64,000 nucleotides of DNA from Halomonas getboli (GTDB lineage: Bacteria; Pseudomonadota; Gammaproteobacteria; Pseudomonadales; Halomonadaceae). A program made the position numbers and the translations under genes. Numbering within the stretch: position 1 is the first letter of the stretch; each line of letters begins with the position of its first letter. Shown here one piece after another: positions 34,329 through 48,057 of the stretch. The stretch spans positions 1-64,000 of the forward strand of contig NZ_JALMEW010000008.1 in assembly GCF_023094245.1 (NCBI RefSeq). The letters are read 5' to 3'. Below the pieces are notes generated by a model. That model made no database searches. It was not told the origin of the DNA and saw only the letters and a program-made list of their open reading frames with translations.

Positions 34329-34667
34329 ATGATGACGCTGTTCGGCATCAAGAACTGCGATACCTGCCGCAAGGCGCGCAAGGCCCTGGAAGGTCGGGGC
34401 CAGCCCTTTCAGTTCCACGATCTGCGCGAGGACGGCCTGTCCGCCCCGCTGCTCGAGCACATCCTCGAGCGGGTGCCGGTGCTGACCCTGCTCAACAAGC
34501 GCAGCACCACCTGGCGCCAGCTGCCCGACGAGGACAAGGCGGACATCGACGGCGACAAGGCCCGCCGGCTGATGATGGCCCATCCCACCCTGATCAAGCG
34601 CCCGCTGCTGGACACCGGCGACGAGATTCTCGTCGGCTTCCGCGACGGCGACTACGACCACCTCTAG
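34329..34667 (+). CDS. ArsC/Spx-family protein (YffB-like)
   Basis: A 112-aa thioredoxin-fold protein of the arsenate reductase-like family, with CDTC at the N-terminal active site (GIKNCDTCRKARKAL) and RPLLD near the C-terminus. In E. coli yffB sits directly upstream of dapE, and here it sits between dapC and dapD. Its physiological role is not established; glutathione-linked chemistry has been suggested for the family. GGAGAG precedes the start. ATG 34332 is an equal alternative. Confidence 0.85.
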   Translation: MMTLFGIKNCDTCRKARKALEGRGQPFQFHDLREDGLSAPLLEHILERVPVLTLLNKRSTTWRQLPDEDKADIDGDKARRLMMAHPTLIKRPLLDTGDEILVGFRDGDYDHL

Positions 34668-34709
34668 GCGGCCCCTGGCCGACCTGAACCCCATCGAGAG
34701 GACCCCCTC

Positions 34710-35735
34710 ATGCTCAGCTTTGCACTCGGAATCGGTACCCAGAACACTCAGGGCGACTGGCTCGAGATCTACTACCCGGCGCCGCTGCTGAACCCGGACG
34801 CCGCCCTGACCGAGGCCGCCGCCAAGGTGCTCGACGCTCCCGCGGGCAACGCCGCCGTCAGCTTCCTGCCGGAGCACTGCGCCGCGCTGGCCGAGGCCCT
34901 GAAGAGCGCCGGCCACGCCGACCAGGCCGAGCTCGCCGAGGCCATGGCGGCCAGCCAGCGTCCGCTGGTGGCGACCTTCATCGCCGAGGACCTGCCGCCG
35001 CAGAGCGCCCCGGAGGTCTACCTCAAGCTGCACCTGCTGTCGCATCGCCTGGTCAAGCCGCACGGCACCGACCTGACCGGCATGTTCGGCCTGCTGCGCA
35101 ACATCGCCTGGTCCAGCGAAGGCCCGATCGACATCGAGGAGCTGCCGGCCCGGCGTCTCAAGGCGCGCCTGGAAGGCCGCACCCTGTCGGTGGACTGCGT
35201 CGACAAGTTCCCCAAGATGACCGACTACGTGGTGCCGACCGGCGTGCGCATCGGCGACACCGCCCGCGTGCGCCTGGGTGCCTACCTCGGCGAAGGCTCC
35301 ACCGTGATGCACGAGGGCTTCGTCAACTTCAACGCCGGCGCCGAAGGTCCGGGCATGATCGAAGGCCGCATCTCCGCCGGCGTGATGGTCGGCAAGGGCT
35401 CCGACCTGGGCGGCGGCTGCTCCACCATGGGCACCCTGTCCGGCGGCGGCAACATCATCATCAAGGTCGGCGAAGGCTGCCTGATCGGCGCCAACGCCGG
35501 CATCGGCATCCCGCTGGGCGACCGCTGCACCGTGGAAGCCGGCCTCTACATCACCGCCGGCGCCAAGGTCGCCGTGCTCGACGACCAGGGCCAGGAGGTC
35601 GAGGTCGTGGCCGCTCGCGAGCTTGCCGGCCAGGATGATCTGCTGCTGCGCCGCAACTCCCAGAACGGCCGCATCGAGTGCCTGACCAACAAGAGCGCCA
35701 TCGCGCTCAACGAAGCCCTGCACGCCCACAACTGA
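34710..35735 (+). CDS. dapD: 2,3,4,5-tetrahydropyridine-2,6-dicarboxylate N-succinyltransferase
   Basis: Succinylates tetrahydrodipicolinate using succinyl-CoA. At 341 aa it is the long Pseudomonas-type DapD, not the 274-aa E. coli type. The C-terminal left-handed beta-helix is clear (VRLGAYLGEGSTVMHEGFVNFNAGAEG and GGGCSTMGTLSGGGN). It is preceded by GAGAGGA and lies 42 bp after the yffB-like gene. Confidence 0.95.
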   Translation: MLSFALGIGTQNTQGDWLEIYYPAPLLNPDAALTEAAAKVLDAPAGNAAVSFLPEHCAALAEALKSAGHADQAELAEAMAASQRPLVATFIAEDLPPQSAPEVYLKLHLLSHRLVKPHGTDLTGMFGLLRNIAWSSEGPIDIEELPARRLKARLEGRTLSVDCVDKFPKMTDYVVPTGVRIGDTARVRLGAYLGEGSTVMHEGFVNFNAGAEGPGMIEGRISAGVMVGKGSDLGGGCSTMGTLSGGGNIIIKVGEGCLIGANAGIGIPLGDRCTVEAGLYITAGAKVAVLDDQGQEVEVVAARELAGQDDLLLRRNSQNGRIECLTNKSAIALNEALHAHN

Positions 35736-35741
35736 GCCCTG

Positions 35742-35765
35742 CCCCGGCGCCTTCGGGCGCCGGGG
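35742..35765 (+). terminator. UUCG-loop hairpin between dapD and dapE
   Basis: A perfect 10-bp GC stem (35742-35751 with 35756-35765) closed by a C(TTCG)G tetraloop. No T-tract follows. It probably tunes expression or mRNA decay between dapD and dapE. Confidence 0.5.
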
Positions 35766-35786
35766 TGCGGCCCGCCGGAATCCCGC

Positions 35787-36962
35787 ATGACCTCGACCAG
35801 CTCCGAGCCTACGCTCTCCCCGACCCTCGAACTCGCCATGGCGCTGATGCGCCGCCCCTCCGTGACCCCCGACGACCTGGGCTGCCAGGCCATGATGATC
35901 GAACGCCTGGAGCGCCTGGGCTTCGTCATCGAGCGCCTGCCGTTCGGCGACGTCGAGAACTTCTGGGCGGTGCGCGGCCATCATGGCCCGGTGCTGGCCT
36001 TCGCCGGCCATACCGACGTGGTGCCGAGCGGCCCCGAGGTGAACTGGGAGCACCCGCCCTTCGCGCCCTGCATCGATGACGACGGCATGCTGTGTGGCCG
36101 CGGCGCCGCCGACATGAAGGGCAGCCTGGCCGCCATGATCACCGCCGTGGAGCGCTTCGTGGCCGCCCATCCCGAGCATCCGGGCCGCCTGGCCTTCCTG
36201 ATCACCTCCGACGAGGAAGGCCCGGCGGTGGACGGCACCCGCGCCGTGGTCGAGCACCTGCGCGAGACCCACGACCGGCTCGACTACTGCATCGTCGGCG
36301 AGCCCTCCTCCACCGACCGGCTCGGCGACGTGATCAAGAACGGTCGGCGCGGCTCGCTGGGCGGCGTGCTGCACGTCAAGGGCGTGCAGGGCCACGTGGC
36401 CTACCCGCACATGGCGCGCAACCCGATCCACGAGGTCGCCCCGGCGCTGGACGCCCTGGTGCGCGAGCACTGGGACGGCGGCAACGCGTTCTTCCCGGCC
36501 ACCAGCTTCCAGGTCTCCAACATCCGCTCGGGCACCGGCGCCACCAACGTGATTCCGGGCGAGGTGGAGGTGGTGTTCAACTTCCGCTACTCCACCGCCC
36601 TGACCCACGAGACGCTGCGCCAGCGCACCGAGGCGATCCTCGAGGCCCACGGCCTGGACTTCCACATCGACTGGACCCTCAACGGCGAGCCTTTCCTGAC
36701 CTCAGAGGGCGAACTGGTGGACGCCGCGGTCGGCGGCGTCGAGGACGTGATGGGCCATCGCCCCGAGCTGTCCACTGCCGGCGGCACCTCCGACGGCCGC
36801 TTCATCGCCACCCTGGGCAGCCAGGTGGTCGAGCTCGGCCCGCGAAACGACACCATCCACAAGGTCAACGAGCGGGTCCGCGCCGCCGACCTCGACGATC
36901 TCAGCCGGGTCTATGAAGCGATCATGACCCGACTGTTCGTCGACGGCACGTCACGCCCCTGA
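35787..36962 (+). CDS. dapE: Succinyl-diaminopimelate desuccinylase
   Basis: A dizinc M20 peptidase-family enzyme that releases L,L-diaminopimelate. It has 391 aa (E. coli 375). Metal ligands lie in [36 protein letters not shown] and the C-terminal [12 protein letters not shown]. It completes a dapC-dapD-dapE set in one run. Confidence 0.95.
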   Translation: MTSTSSEPTLSPTLELAMALMRRPSVTPDDLGCQAMMIERLERLGFVIERLPFGDVENFWAVRGHHGPVLAFAGHTDVVPSGPEVNWEHPPFAPCIDDDGMLCGRGAADMKGSLAAMITAVERFVAAHPEHPGRLAFLITSDEEGPAVDGTRAVVEHLRETHDRLDYCIVGEPSSTDRLGDVIKNGRRGSLGGVLHVKGVQGHVAYPHMARNPIHEVAPALDALVREHWDGGNAFFPATSFQVSNIRSGTGATNVIPGEVEVVFNFRYSTALTHETLRQRTEAILEAHGLDFHIDWTLNGEPFLTSEGELVDAAVGGVEDVMGHRPELSTAGGTSDGRFIATLGSQVVELGPRNDTIHKVNERVRAADLDDLSRVYEAIMTRLFVDGTSRP

Positions 36963-36969
36963 GGACACC

Positions 36970-37356
36970 ATGGAACGCTATCCCGACATCGAGATCTATC
37001 TGGCCCGCGTCGAGCCCGACGCCCTGAACGCCTGGCTCGGCGAGGCCCTCGACGCCGCGCCGCTGACGCCGGCCGGCAAGCATCGCTGGCGCACCCAGGG
37101 CCGCCACGACGGGGCCGAGATCCCGGTGCTGCTGGTCGAGAAGGCCGCCGACGGCTTCGCCAGCCTGTGGCTGGACAGCGCCGAATCACCCTGGCCCACC
37201 GACAGCGACCTCGCCCGCGCCGCCGCCGCGCGGCTAGGCTGCGAGGTGCGCTGCTCGCTGGGCGGCTGGCAGCCCGGCGACGACCCGGACCGCTTCCTGC
37301 AGGTGCTGCCGGACGGCGGCGAGGCCACCATCGACTGGCCCGACTCGGGGCAGTGA
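36970..37356 (+). CDS. Conserved-looking hypothetical protein downstream of dapE
   Basis: A 128-aa acidic, soluble protein with no signal peptide or membrane span. It starts 7 bp after dapE and ends before a strong terminator, so it is the last gene of the dap transcript. It is rich in Trp and Asp (WLDSAESPWPTDSD, GGWQPGDDPDRFLQVLPDGG). I do not recognise a domain. Codon use looks like that of its neighbours. Confidence 0.7.
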   Translation: MERYPDIEIYLARVEPDALNAWLGEALDAAPLTPAGKHRWRTQGRHDGAEIPVLLVEKAADGFASLWLDSAESPWPTDSDLARAAAARLGCEVRCSLGGWQPGDDPDRFLQVLPDGGEATIDWPDSGQ

Positions 37357-37361
37357 GCCGA

Positions 37362-37397
37362 AACGACATCGCCCCGCGAATGCGGGGCGATGTCGTT
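37362..37397 (+). terminator. Strong terminator of the dap operon
   Basis: A perfect 16-bp stem (37362-37377 with 37382-37397) and a GAAT loop, 5 bp after the stop codon. The last stem bases are GTCGTT, so the T-tract is short. Confidence 0.8.
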
Positions 37398-37431
37398 GGA
37401 TGGCGATTAGACAGCAGTCGGGGAAACGGCG

Positions 37432-37547
37432 CCGAGCGAAGATCAGACAAGGCGGAAGGTCGTCGAGAGAGCGGAGTTTACTAGCAGCTAAATGAGCATC
37501 TCGAGACGACCTTCCAACGCAGTATGATCGAGCGCAGGCCCGTTTCA
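37432..37547. repeat. Structured intergenic repeat, family B, copy 2
   Basis: GGAAGGTCGTC (37454-37464) pairs with GACGACCTTCC (37505-37515). The stem sequence differs from the copy at 10201-10314, but loop and flank blocks are shared: GCGGAGTTTACT, GCTAAATGAGCA, CAACGC or CAACACC, ATCGAGCGCAG and GGCCCG. The element ends at the TGA stop (37545-37547) of the cold-shock-domain gene, just as copy 1 ends at the accA stop. Confidence 0.75.
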
Positions 37548-38009
37548 GGTGATGACGGTGACGTCATCGGCCTGCAGCCCCCGATCATTGCGCGAAACGT
37601 GGTACTTCACCTTCTGGCCCTCGGCCAGGGTGCGATGACCGCGGCCGCGGATGGCGCGGAAGTGGACGAAGACGTCCTCGCCGCTGTCGCGGGTGATGAA
37701 GCCATAGCCCTTGTTGACGTTGAACCACTTGACCTCGCCGATCTCGCGGCCGTCGTCCTCGACCTCGGCGATGTTGGACAGCTGGGGCGTCAGGGCGTTG
37801 ATCGCCAGGGTGGCCACCAGCAGCAGCAGGAAGACCGCCAGCACCGCGGCGATATAGACCTCCGCCAGGCCGCCGACCTCGAGGCTGGCGAACAGCTCGC
37901 GGGACAGTTCGCCGCCGGTCAGCTGGACGAACAGGGCGATCAGCAGCGGCGCCGGCGCGGCCAGCAACAGGCTAACGATACTGCAACGAAACACGACCTT
38001 TCGATTCAT
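37545..38009 (-). CDS. Membrane-anchored cold-shock-domain protein
   Basis: A 154-aa protein. Two hydrophobic spans (about 11-33 and 52-75, [22 protein letters not shown]) precede a complete C-terminal cold-shock domain (about 90-153). The domain has RNP1 KGYGFITR and RNP2 DVFVHFRAI, both intact. Tethering an OB-fold RNA/DNA-binding domain to the inner membrane is unlike the free CspA proteins. The start at ATG 38009 is placed just before the first span; its ribosome-binding site is weak. The 184-bp gap to divergent slyX could hold a long leader. Confidence 0.82.
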   Translation of the reverse strand: MNRKVVFRCSIVSLLLAAPAPLLIALFVQLTGGELSRELFASLEVGGLAEVYIAAVLAVFLLLLVATLAINALTPQLSNIAEVEDDGREIGEVKWFNVNKGYGFITRDSGEDVFVHFRAIRGRGHRTLAEGQKVKYHVSRNDRGLQADDVTVIT

Positions 38010-38193
38010 AAACTTGGGATGCTCTCTGTCGTTGGGAACGGATGTGATGGGATCGAGGCACCAAACGGCCCGCAGGCCGCCCTCGACCCGGCTGCGCCGA
38101 CACTGCTCGATCCATCGGCGAACGCCGACGATGCGGGCAGGACCGCGACAGGCCGCGCCAGAATGAGTCTTGACACGGTATAAGGAGTCTATC

Positions 38194-38439
38194 ATGCACG
38201 ACGACGACACGCCCTCGGACGCGGCGGCACGCCTGGAAGCCCTGGAGAGCCGGCTGGCCTACCAGGAACACTGGCTGGACACCCTGGACCGCACGGTGGC
38301 CGCCCAGGAGAAGCGCCTGATGCAGCTGGAACGCCTCAACGAGCTGATGCAGCACAGGCTGCGCGAACAGCATCAGGCGTTGCAGGACGCAGATGCAACG
38401 ACACCCCGCCCGGAGGACGAGGTGCCGCCGCATTACTAG
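38194..38439 (+). CDS. slyX: SlyX family coiled-coil protein
   Basis: An 81-aa protein with a central coiled coil ([35 protein letters not shown]) typical of SlyX, a small protein of unknown function named from an E. coli lysis locus. ATG 38194 has AAGGAG 6 nt upstream; an ATG at 38170 lacks one. It is convergent with trxB across a heptanucleotide array. Confidence 0.85.
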   Translation: MHDDDTPSDAAARLEALESRLAYQEHWLDTLDRTVAAQEKRLMQLERLNELMQHRLREQHQALQDADATTPRPEDEVPPHY

Positions 38440-38459
38440 CTACGAGGTATCAGTCTATG

Positions 38460-38543
38460 CCCGAAGCCCGAAGCCCGAAGCCCGAAGCCCGAAGCCCGAA
38501 GCCCGAAGCCCGAAGCCCGAAGCCCGAAGCCCGAAGCCCGAAG
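38460..38543. repeat. Tandem heptanucleotide array (CCCGAAG) x12
   Basis: Twelve perfect, contiguous copies of CCCGAAG, ending 1 bp before the complement of the trxB stop codon and 20 bp after the slyX stop. A slippage-prone simple repeat between convergent genes. It forms an open frame (heptapeptide PEARSPK) that I do not believe is coding. Confidence 0.97.
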
Positions 38544-38544
38544 T

Positions 38545-40226
<1,682 letters not shown>

Positions 40227-40398
40227 GCAGATCTCCTTGAGTGTGAGTGATGGCATTCATGGGGGTAAAAGCGGAATGCCTACGCTAGGTCAGGCATCCT
40301 CGCCGCACCACTGAAGCGAGTCAATGGCACGGATAGTCAAAATCGATGGCCGGCGCGGGGCGGCACAAGCGCGTCGTGGCGGCTCACGGCACTTGCCT

Positions 40399-40608
40399 TC
40401 ACAGCACCTCGTCGTCGCGCCCCAGGGTCAGCGACTCGAGCTCGCCGTCGGCCAGCGACACCTCGATGCGCAGCTGAATCGGCGCACAGCACTGCGGGCA
40501 GTCCTCCCAGGTCGTGTGGCTGCCCTGGGAAAGGTCGACCAGCAGGTCGAAGCCGGTGTCGCAGTAGGGGCAGCGCACCGCGTGGCTGTCCAGCGCTTCC
40601 TCATGCAC
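40399..40608 (-). CDS. Small cysteine-rich CPxC-motif protein
   Basis: A 69-aa protein with two CxxC knuckles, CPYC (13-16) and CPQCC (37-41), predicted to bind one zinc ion. It resembles the CPXCG-motif family of small bacterial zinc proteins of unknown function, but the Gly after the second Cys is absent at both knuckles. It stands alone between the peroxiredoxin and acnA. Confidence 0.8.
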   Translation of the reverse strand: MHEEALDSHAVRCPYCDTGFDLLVDLSQGSHTTWEDCPQCCAPIQLRIEVSLADGELESLTLGRDDEVL

Positions 40609-40779
40609 AATGTCCTCCCCGGCCGTCTTGCTGCCCCGTTAGATGGGGCGCCGCGGCCGTCTTTTCAAGGGCGCCGGGCCCACCGTCGGCGCGATGGTTG
40701 AAAAGGCCATCTATCATGACCATGTAATCTATAGCGGACCAGGATGGTTCGATCTTTCCCGCCGTGACAGGAGGACCCC

Positions 40780-43527
<2,748 letters not shown>

Positions 43528-43547
43528 CAGGCCTGACCGAACGCCGT

Positions 43548-43591
43548 AAACGCAAACGCCCCGCCGTTCAACCGGCGGGGCGTTTGCGTTT
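43548..43591 (+). terminator. Terminator of acnA
   Basis: A perfect 19-bp stem (43548-43566 with 43573-43591) ending in GTTTGCGTTTCT. It is symmetrical enough to serve both acnA and the convergent maeA, though maeA ends 110 bp away. Confidence 0.93.
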
Positions 43592-43703
43592 CTAGGCGAG
43601 GGGGGGGAGGCTTCAGGGGTGAGGGGATCATGCTCCAACCGATGAGGCGCCGGCGGCCGACGCCTCACTCCTCACACTTCACTCCCCCTACCCTTACCCG
43701 GCC

Positions 43704-45383
43704 TCAGAACGACCGGCGACGATAGGCGCGATATTCCGGCGTCCAGAAGTTGCGCTCGATGGCGTCGCGCAGGGTCTTTTCGTCAGACTTCAGTGCCACG
43801 CCCTCGCGCTGGGCTTCGGCGCCCACCTCGAAGGCGATCGCCCTGGACAGCTCGCGGATGTCGGCCAGCGCCGGCAGCACCGCGCCCTCGCCGGTCTTCG
43901 CCACCGGCGCCGCATCGGCCAGCGCGCGGGAGGCGGCCATCAGCATGGTGTCGGTGATCCGCTTGGCGCCGGCCGCTACCACGCCGAGGCCGATGCCCGG
44001 GAAGATGTAGGCGTTGTTGCACTGGGCGATCGGGTAGGAACGGCCACCGTGCTCCACCGGGGCGAAGGGGCTGCCGGTGGCGACCATGGCCTGGCCGTCG
44101 GTCCAGCGGATCACGTCCGCCGGCACCGCCTCAGCGCGGGAGGTCGGGTTGGACAACGGCATCACCAGCGGCGAGGCGCAGCCGGCGTGCATGGTGCGGA
44201 TCACCTCTTCGGTGAAGATGCCCTGCTGGCCGCTGACGCCGAGCAGCACGGTCGGCTTGACCTGCTTGACCACCTCCAGCAGCGACTGGCCGTCCCAGTC
44301 GGCGACCAGCGTCACCTCCTGGGCCAGGCGGCGCTGGAAGTCGCGCAGCCACTCCTGGTCGCCGGTCACCAGGCCCTCGCGATCGACCATGTAGATGCGC
44401 CGGCGCGCCTCGGCCTCGGAGAGCCCCTCGGCCTGCATGGCCACCACGATCTGCTCGGCGATACCGCAGCCGGCCGAGCCGGCGCCGACCACCGCCACGC
44501 GCTGGTCGCTGACGCTCTCGCCGCGAGCCTTGCAGGCCGCCATCAGGGTACCCACGCACACGGACGCGGTGCCCTGGATGTCGTCGTTGAAGCAGCACAG
44601 CTCGTCGCGGTAGCGGTCGAGCAGCGGCAGGGCGTTGGCCTGGGCGAAGTCCTCGAACTGCAGCAACACATTCGGCCAGCGGCGCTTCACGGCGGTGATA
44701 AACTCGGCCATGAAGGCGTTGTACTCCTCCTGGGAGATACGCGGATGGCGCCAGCCCATGTACATGGGATCGTCGAGCAGGGTCTGGTTGTTGGTGCCCA
44801 CGTCGATCTGGATCGGCAGGGTGTAGGCCGGGCTGATGCCGCCGCAGGCGGTATACAGCGACAGCTTGCCGATCGGGATGCCCATGCCGCCGATGCCCTG
44901 GTCACCGAGGCCGAGGATGCGCTCGCCGTCGGTGACCACGATCACCTTGACGTTGTCCTTGGTCGCGCTGCGCAGGATGTCGTCCATGCGGCCGCGGTCG
45001 GGGTAGGAAACGAACAGGCCGCGGTGGTTGCGGTAGATGTTGGAGAACTCTTCGCAGGCCTGACCGACCGTCGGCGTATAGATGATCGGCAGCATCTCCT
45101 CGAGATGCTCGGAGACCAGCCGGAAGTAGAGGGTCTCGTTGTCGTCCTGGATGGCACGCAGGTAGATGTGGCGATCCAGGTCGGTCTGGCACTGGCGATA
45201 CTGGCGATAGGCCCGCTCCGCCTGCTCCTCGATGGTCTCGACGTTCTGCGGCAGCAGGCCGACGAGGTTGAACTCGAAGCGCTCCTCCCGGGTGAAGGCG
45301 CTGCCCTTGTTGAGCAGGGGCATTTCGAGCAGAGGCGGCCCGGCGTAGGGCACATAGAGGGGGCGCTTGGCTTCGCTGGTCAT
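43704..45383 (-). CDS. maeA: NAD-dependent malic enzyme (malate dehydrogenase, decarboxylating)
   Basis: Converts malate to pyruvate and CO2 with NAD. It has 559 aa (E. coli MaeA 565). The family segments [39 protein letters not shown] and [12 protein letters not shown] are present. ATG 45383 is preceded by GAGAG. An ATG six codons upstream lacks a ribosome-binding site. Confidence 0.93.
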   Translation of the reverse strand: MTSEAKRPLYVPYAGPPLLEMPLLNKGSAFTREERFEFNLVGLLPQNVETIEEQAERAYRQYRQCQTDLDRHIYLRAIQDDNETLYFRLVSEHLEEMLPIIYTPTVGQACEEFSNIYRNHRGLFVSYPDRGRMDDILRSATKDNVKVIVVTDGERILGLGDQGIGGMGIPIGKLSLYTACGGISPAYTLPIQIDVGTNNQTLLDDPMYMGWRHPRISQEEYNAFMAEFITAVKRRWPNVLLQFEDFAQANALPLLDRYRDELCCFNDDIQGTASVCVGTLMAACKARGESVSDQRVAVVGAGSAGCGIAEQIVVAMQAEGLSEAEARRRIYMVDREGLVTGDQEWLRDFQRRLAQEVTLVADWDGQSLLEVVKQVKPTVLLGVSGQQGIFTEEVIRTMHAGCASPLVMPLSNPTSRAEAVPADVIRWTDGQAMVATGSPFAPVEHGGRSYPIAQCNNAYIFPGIGLGVVAAGAKRITDTMLMAASRALADAAPVAKTGEGAVLPALADIRELSRAIAFEVGAEAQREGVALKSDEKTLRDAIERNFWTPEYRAYRRRSF

Positions 45384-45453
45384 CAAGTTCTCTCTTTCCA
45401 TGTCGGGAATGCGGGCCATGGCGCTCTGCGGCGCCTTGGTCGGTACTCTACCA

Positions 45454-45489
45454 CAACGGCGCCTCCGACCAGGGTCGAAGGCGCCGTTG
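45454..45489 (-). terminator. Hairpin after trpS
   Basis: An 11-bp stem (45454-45464 with 45479-45489), with further pairing inside the loop, lies 26 bp past the trpS stop. The following bases on the minus strand are only weakly T-rich. Confidence 0.5.
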
Positions 45490-45514
45490 CGGGGCTCAAC
45501 GTCGAGGCATCGGG

Positions 45515-46540
45515 CTAGACAAACTGGCCCAGGCCGACCGCCTTGCGCAGCCGATCCATGAAGGGCGCGGCCTCGGCGCGGGCGCGCTCGGCGCCCTGCT
45601 TCAGCACGGCCTCGATGTGGCCGGGGTCCTCCAGCAGCGCCTGGTAGCGCTCGCGGGGCTCGCGCAGGTGGGCGTTCAGGTACTCGAAGACGCGATTCTT
45701 GGCGTCGCCCCAGCCGATGCCGTTCTCGTACTCGGTGCGCATGGCCGCGGTCTCCTCGACGCTGGCGAAGGCCGAGTAGATCTGGAACAGGGTGCAGGTG
45801 TCCGGGTCCTTGGGCTCGCCGGGCTCCAGCGAGTTGGTCTTGATCTTGCGGACCAGCTTCTGCAACTTCTTCTCGGAGACGAACAGCGGAATGGTGTTCT
45901 CGTAGCTCTTGGACATCTTGCGACCGTCCAGGCCGTTGAGCACCTGGACCCGCTCGTCCACCACCGCCTCGGGCTGGGTGAAGTACTGACCCTTGAACAG
46001 ATGGTTGAAGCGCCCGCCCATGTCGCGCGCCATCTCGATGTGCTGGATCTGATCGCGGCCGACCGGCACCTTGTTGGCGTTGAACATCAGGATGTCCGCC
46101 GCCATCAGCACCGGGTAGCCGAACAGGCCCATGGTGATGCCGCGGTCGGGGTCGGGGCTGCCGGCCTCCTCGTTATCGGCCACCGCCGCCTTGTAGGCGT
46201 GGGCGCGGTTCATCAGGCCCTTGGCGCAGACGCAGGACAGCATCCAGTTCAGCTCGGCGATCTCGGGGATGTCCGACTGGCGATAGAAGATGGCGTTGTC
46301 GGTATCGAGCCCCAGCGCCAGCCAGGTGGCGGCGATCTCCAGGCGCGACTGCTGGACCCGCTTGGGGTCCTGGCACTTGATCAGTGCGTGCAGGTCGGCG
46401 AGGAAGTAGTAGGACTGGACGCTCGGGTCCTGGCTCGCCGCGATGGCGGGCTTGATGGCCCCGACGTAGTTGCCGAGGTGGGGGGTGCCGGTGGTGGTGA
46501 TCCCCGTCAGCACACGGGTCTTGTCGGATGATGCGGTCAT
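45515..46540 (-). CDS. trpS: Tryptophan-tRNA ligase
   Basis: Charges tRNA-Trp. The class I synthetase has 341 aa. The HIGH-equivalent is TPHLGN (within [15 protein letters not shown]) and the KMSKS loop is [11 protein letters not shown]. The 203-bp upstream gap carries a short heptanucleotide array. Confidence 0.96.
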   Translation of the reverse strand: MTASSDKTRVLTGITTTGTPHLGNYVGAIKPAIAASQDPSVQSYYFLADLHALIKCQDPKRVQQSRLEIAATWLALGLDTDNAIFYRQSDIPEIAELNWMLSCVCAKGLMNRAHAYKAAVADNEEAGSPDPDRGITMGLFGYPVLMAADILMFNANKVPVGRDQIQHIEMARDMGGRFNHLFKGQYFTQPEAVVDERVQVLNGLDGRKMSKSYENTIPLFVSEKKLQKLVRKIKTNSLEPGEPKDPDTCTLFQIYSAFASVEETAAMRTEYENGIGWGDAKNRVFEYLNAHLREPRERYQALLEDPGHIEAVLKQGAERARAEAAPFMDRLRKAVGLGQFV

Positions 46541-46680
46541 GAAAGCGGGACTCAGCTGACTCTCGAATGCCCGCTATGGTAACGCGGCGCCCCGGCCAAG
46601 GCGACCGGCGCGGGGAAGGAGCGAGGGACGAGGGGCGAGGCAAACGTGATCGCTCATGCGCCACGCGCTCTTACACCTCA

Positions 46681-46708
46681 CTCCTCACTCCTCACTCCTC
46701 ACTCCTCA
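46681..46708. repeat. Tandem heptanucleotide repeat (CTCCTCA) x4 in a low-complexity gap
   Basis: Four perfect CTCCTCA units, flanked by degenerate versions (CACCTCA, CCCCTCA). Purine-rich heptads of the GCGAGGG type lie at 46618-46640. The array sits in the gap between ald and trpS. A similar degenerate tract (CCTCACTCCTCACACTTCAC) lies at about 43665-43690. Confidence 0.85.
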
Positions 46709-46743
46709 ATCCTACACCTCACACCCCCTCACTCATCCAGCGA

Positions 46744-47859
46744 TCAACCGATCAGCCTATCCGCCTCGACGTACTCGAGCCCGAAGGCCTCGGCCACGGC
46801 GCGATAGGTCAGCTGGCCGTCGTGGACGTTGAGCCCCGCGGCGAAGTGGGCGTCGTCGGCCAGCGCCTGTTGCCAGCCCTTGTCGGCCAGGGCGACGACG
46901 AACGGCAGGGTGGCGTTGGTCAGCGCCTGGGTCGAGGTGCGCGCCACCGCGCCCGGCATGTTGGCCACGCAGTAGTGCACCACGCCGTCGACCACATAGG
47001 TGGGCTCGGCGTGGGTGGTCGGCCGGCTGGTCTCGAAGCAGCCGCCCTGGTCGATGGCCACGTCCACCAGCACGCTGCCCGGCTTCATCTCCGCCAGCAT
47101 GGCGCGGGTGATCAGCTTGGGCGCGGCGGCACCAGGCACCAGCACGGCGCCGATGATCAGGTCGGACTCGCGCGCCGCTTCCTCGAGGGCGTCGGCGGTG
47201 GAGAACACGGTCTTCATGCGGCCCTGATAGCGGTCGTCGAGGGTCTCAAGGCGAGGAATGGACTTGTCCAGCACCGTCACCTCGGCGCCCAGCCCCAGCG
47301 CCATGCGCGCGGCGTTCTCGCCGACCACGCCGCCGCCGATCACGGTGACCCGGGCCGGCGCCACGCCGGGCACGCCCGGCAGCAGCACGCCGGCGCCGCC
47401 CTGGGCCTTCTCCAGGCTGTGGGCGCCGGCCTGCACCGCCATACGGCCCGCCACGGTGCTCATCGGCGCCAGCAGCGGCAGCCCGCCTTGACGATCGGTG
47501 ATGGTCTCGTAGGCGATGCAGGTGGCCCCGCTTTCCATCAGCCCGCGGGTCAGGTCTTCCTCGGCGGCCAGGTGCAGGTAGGTGAACAGTGTCTGCCCCT
47601 TCGAGAGCCTGGCGACCTCCTCCGGCTGAGGCTCCTTGACCTTGAGGATCAGCTCGGCCTCGGCCCACACCTTGGCCACGTCGGGCTCGAGGCGCGCCCC
47701 GGCGGCCTCGTAGGCGGCATCCGGGTAGCCGGCGCCCTCGCCGGCGCCGGCCTGGACGACCACCACGTGGCCGCGGCCGATCAGCTCGCGAGCGCCGCTG
47801 GGTGTCAGGGCGACGCGGTATTCATGGTTCTTGATTTCCTTCGGAACGGCGATCTGCAT
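46744..47859 (-). CDS. ald: Alanine dehydrogenase
   Basis: NAD-dependent interconversion of alanine and pyruvate plus ammonia. It has 371 aa. The N-terminal [22 protein letters not shown], the Rossmann motif [22 protein letters not shown] (about 170-191) and [19 protein letters not shown] are diagnostic. GGAGG precedes the start. Such genes are often activated by a neighbouring Lrp/AsnC regulator, but none is present here. Confidence 0.95.
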   Translation of the reverse strand: MQIAVPKEIKNHEYRVALTPSGARELIGRGHVVVVQAGAGEGAGYPDAAYEAAGARLEPDVAKVWAEAELILKVKEPQPEEVARLSKGQTLFTYLHLAAEEDLTRGLMESGATCIAYETITDRQGGLPLLAPMSTVAGRMAVQAGAHSLEKAQGGAGVLLPGVPGVAPARVTVIGGGVVGENAARMALGLGAEVTVLDKSIPRLETLDDRYQGRMKTVFSTADALEEAARESDLIIGAVLVPGAAAPKLITRAMLAEMKPGSVLVDVAIDQGGCFETSRPTTHAEPTYVVDGVVHYCVANMPGAVARTSTQALTNATLPFVVALADKGWQQALADDAHFAAGLNVHDGQLTYRAVAEAFGLEYVEADRLIG

Positions 47860-48057
47860 GGCGATCCTCCGTGCTTGGCCGATGGATGATAATGGCTCAC
47901 CACCTCATTACAGCACAGCAGAACGATCACGCAGACAGGTGCGCTCCAAAAGACAGGATTTTCAGGAAACCGGCGATCGACACAGAACGTCGTCCTGCAA
48001 AAAGGCCTTCACACCACAATTCGCTCGACAGCAGTCTTCGCCTTGCGATGCCCGGCG

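Noticed and set aside
38169..38194. TTGACA close to slyX as a promoter
   Set aside because: No -10 at proper spacing before the gene; the TATAAG is only 3 bp away.
38460..38543. Possible CRISPR array at the tandem repeat
   Set aside because: Units are 7 bp and contiguous with no spacers, and no cas genes are nearby.
47860..48057. Plus-strand frames opposite ald and the DUF2007 gene as a regulator (Lrp-like) gene
   Set aside because: No helix-turn-helix or RAM-like sequence; the composition is a shadow of the minus-strand genes.
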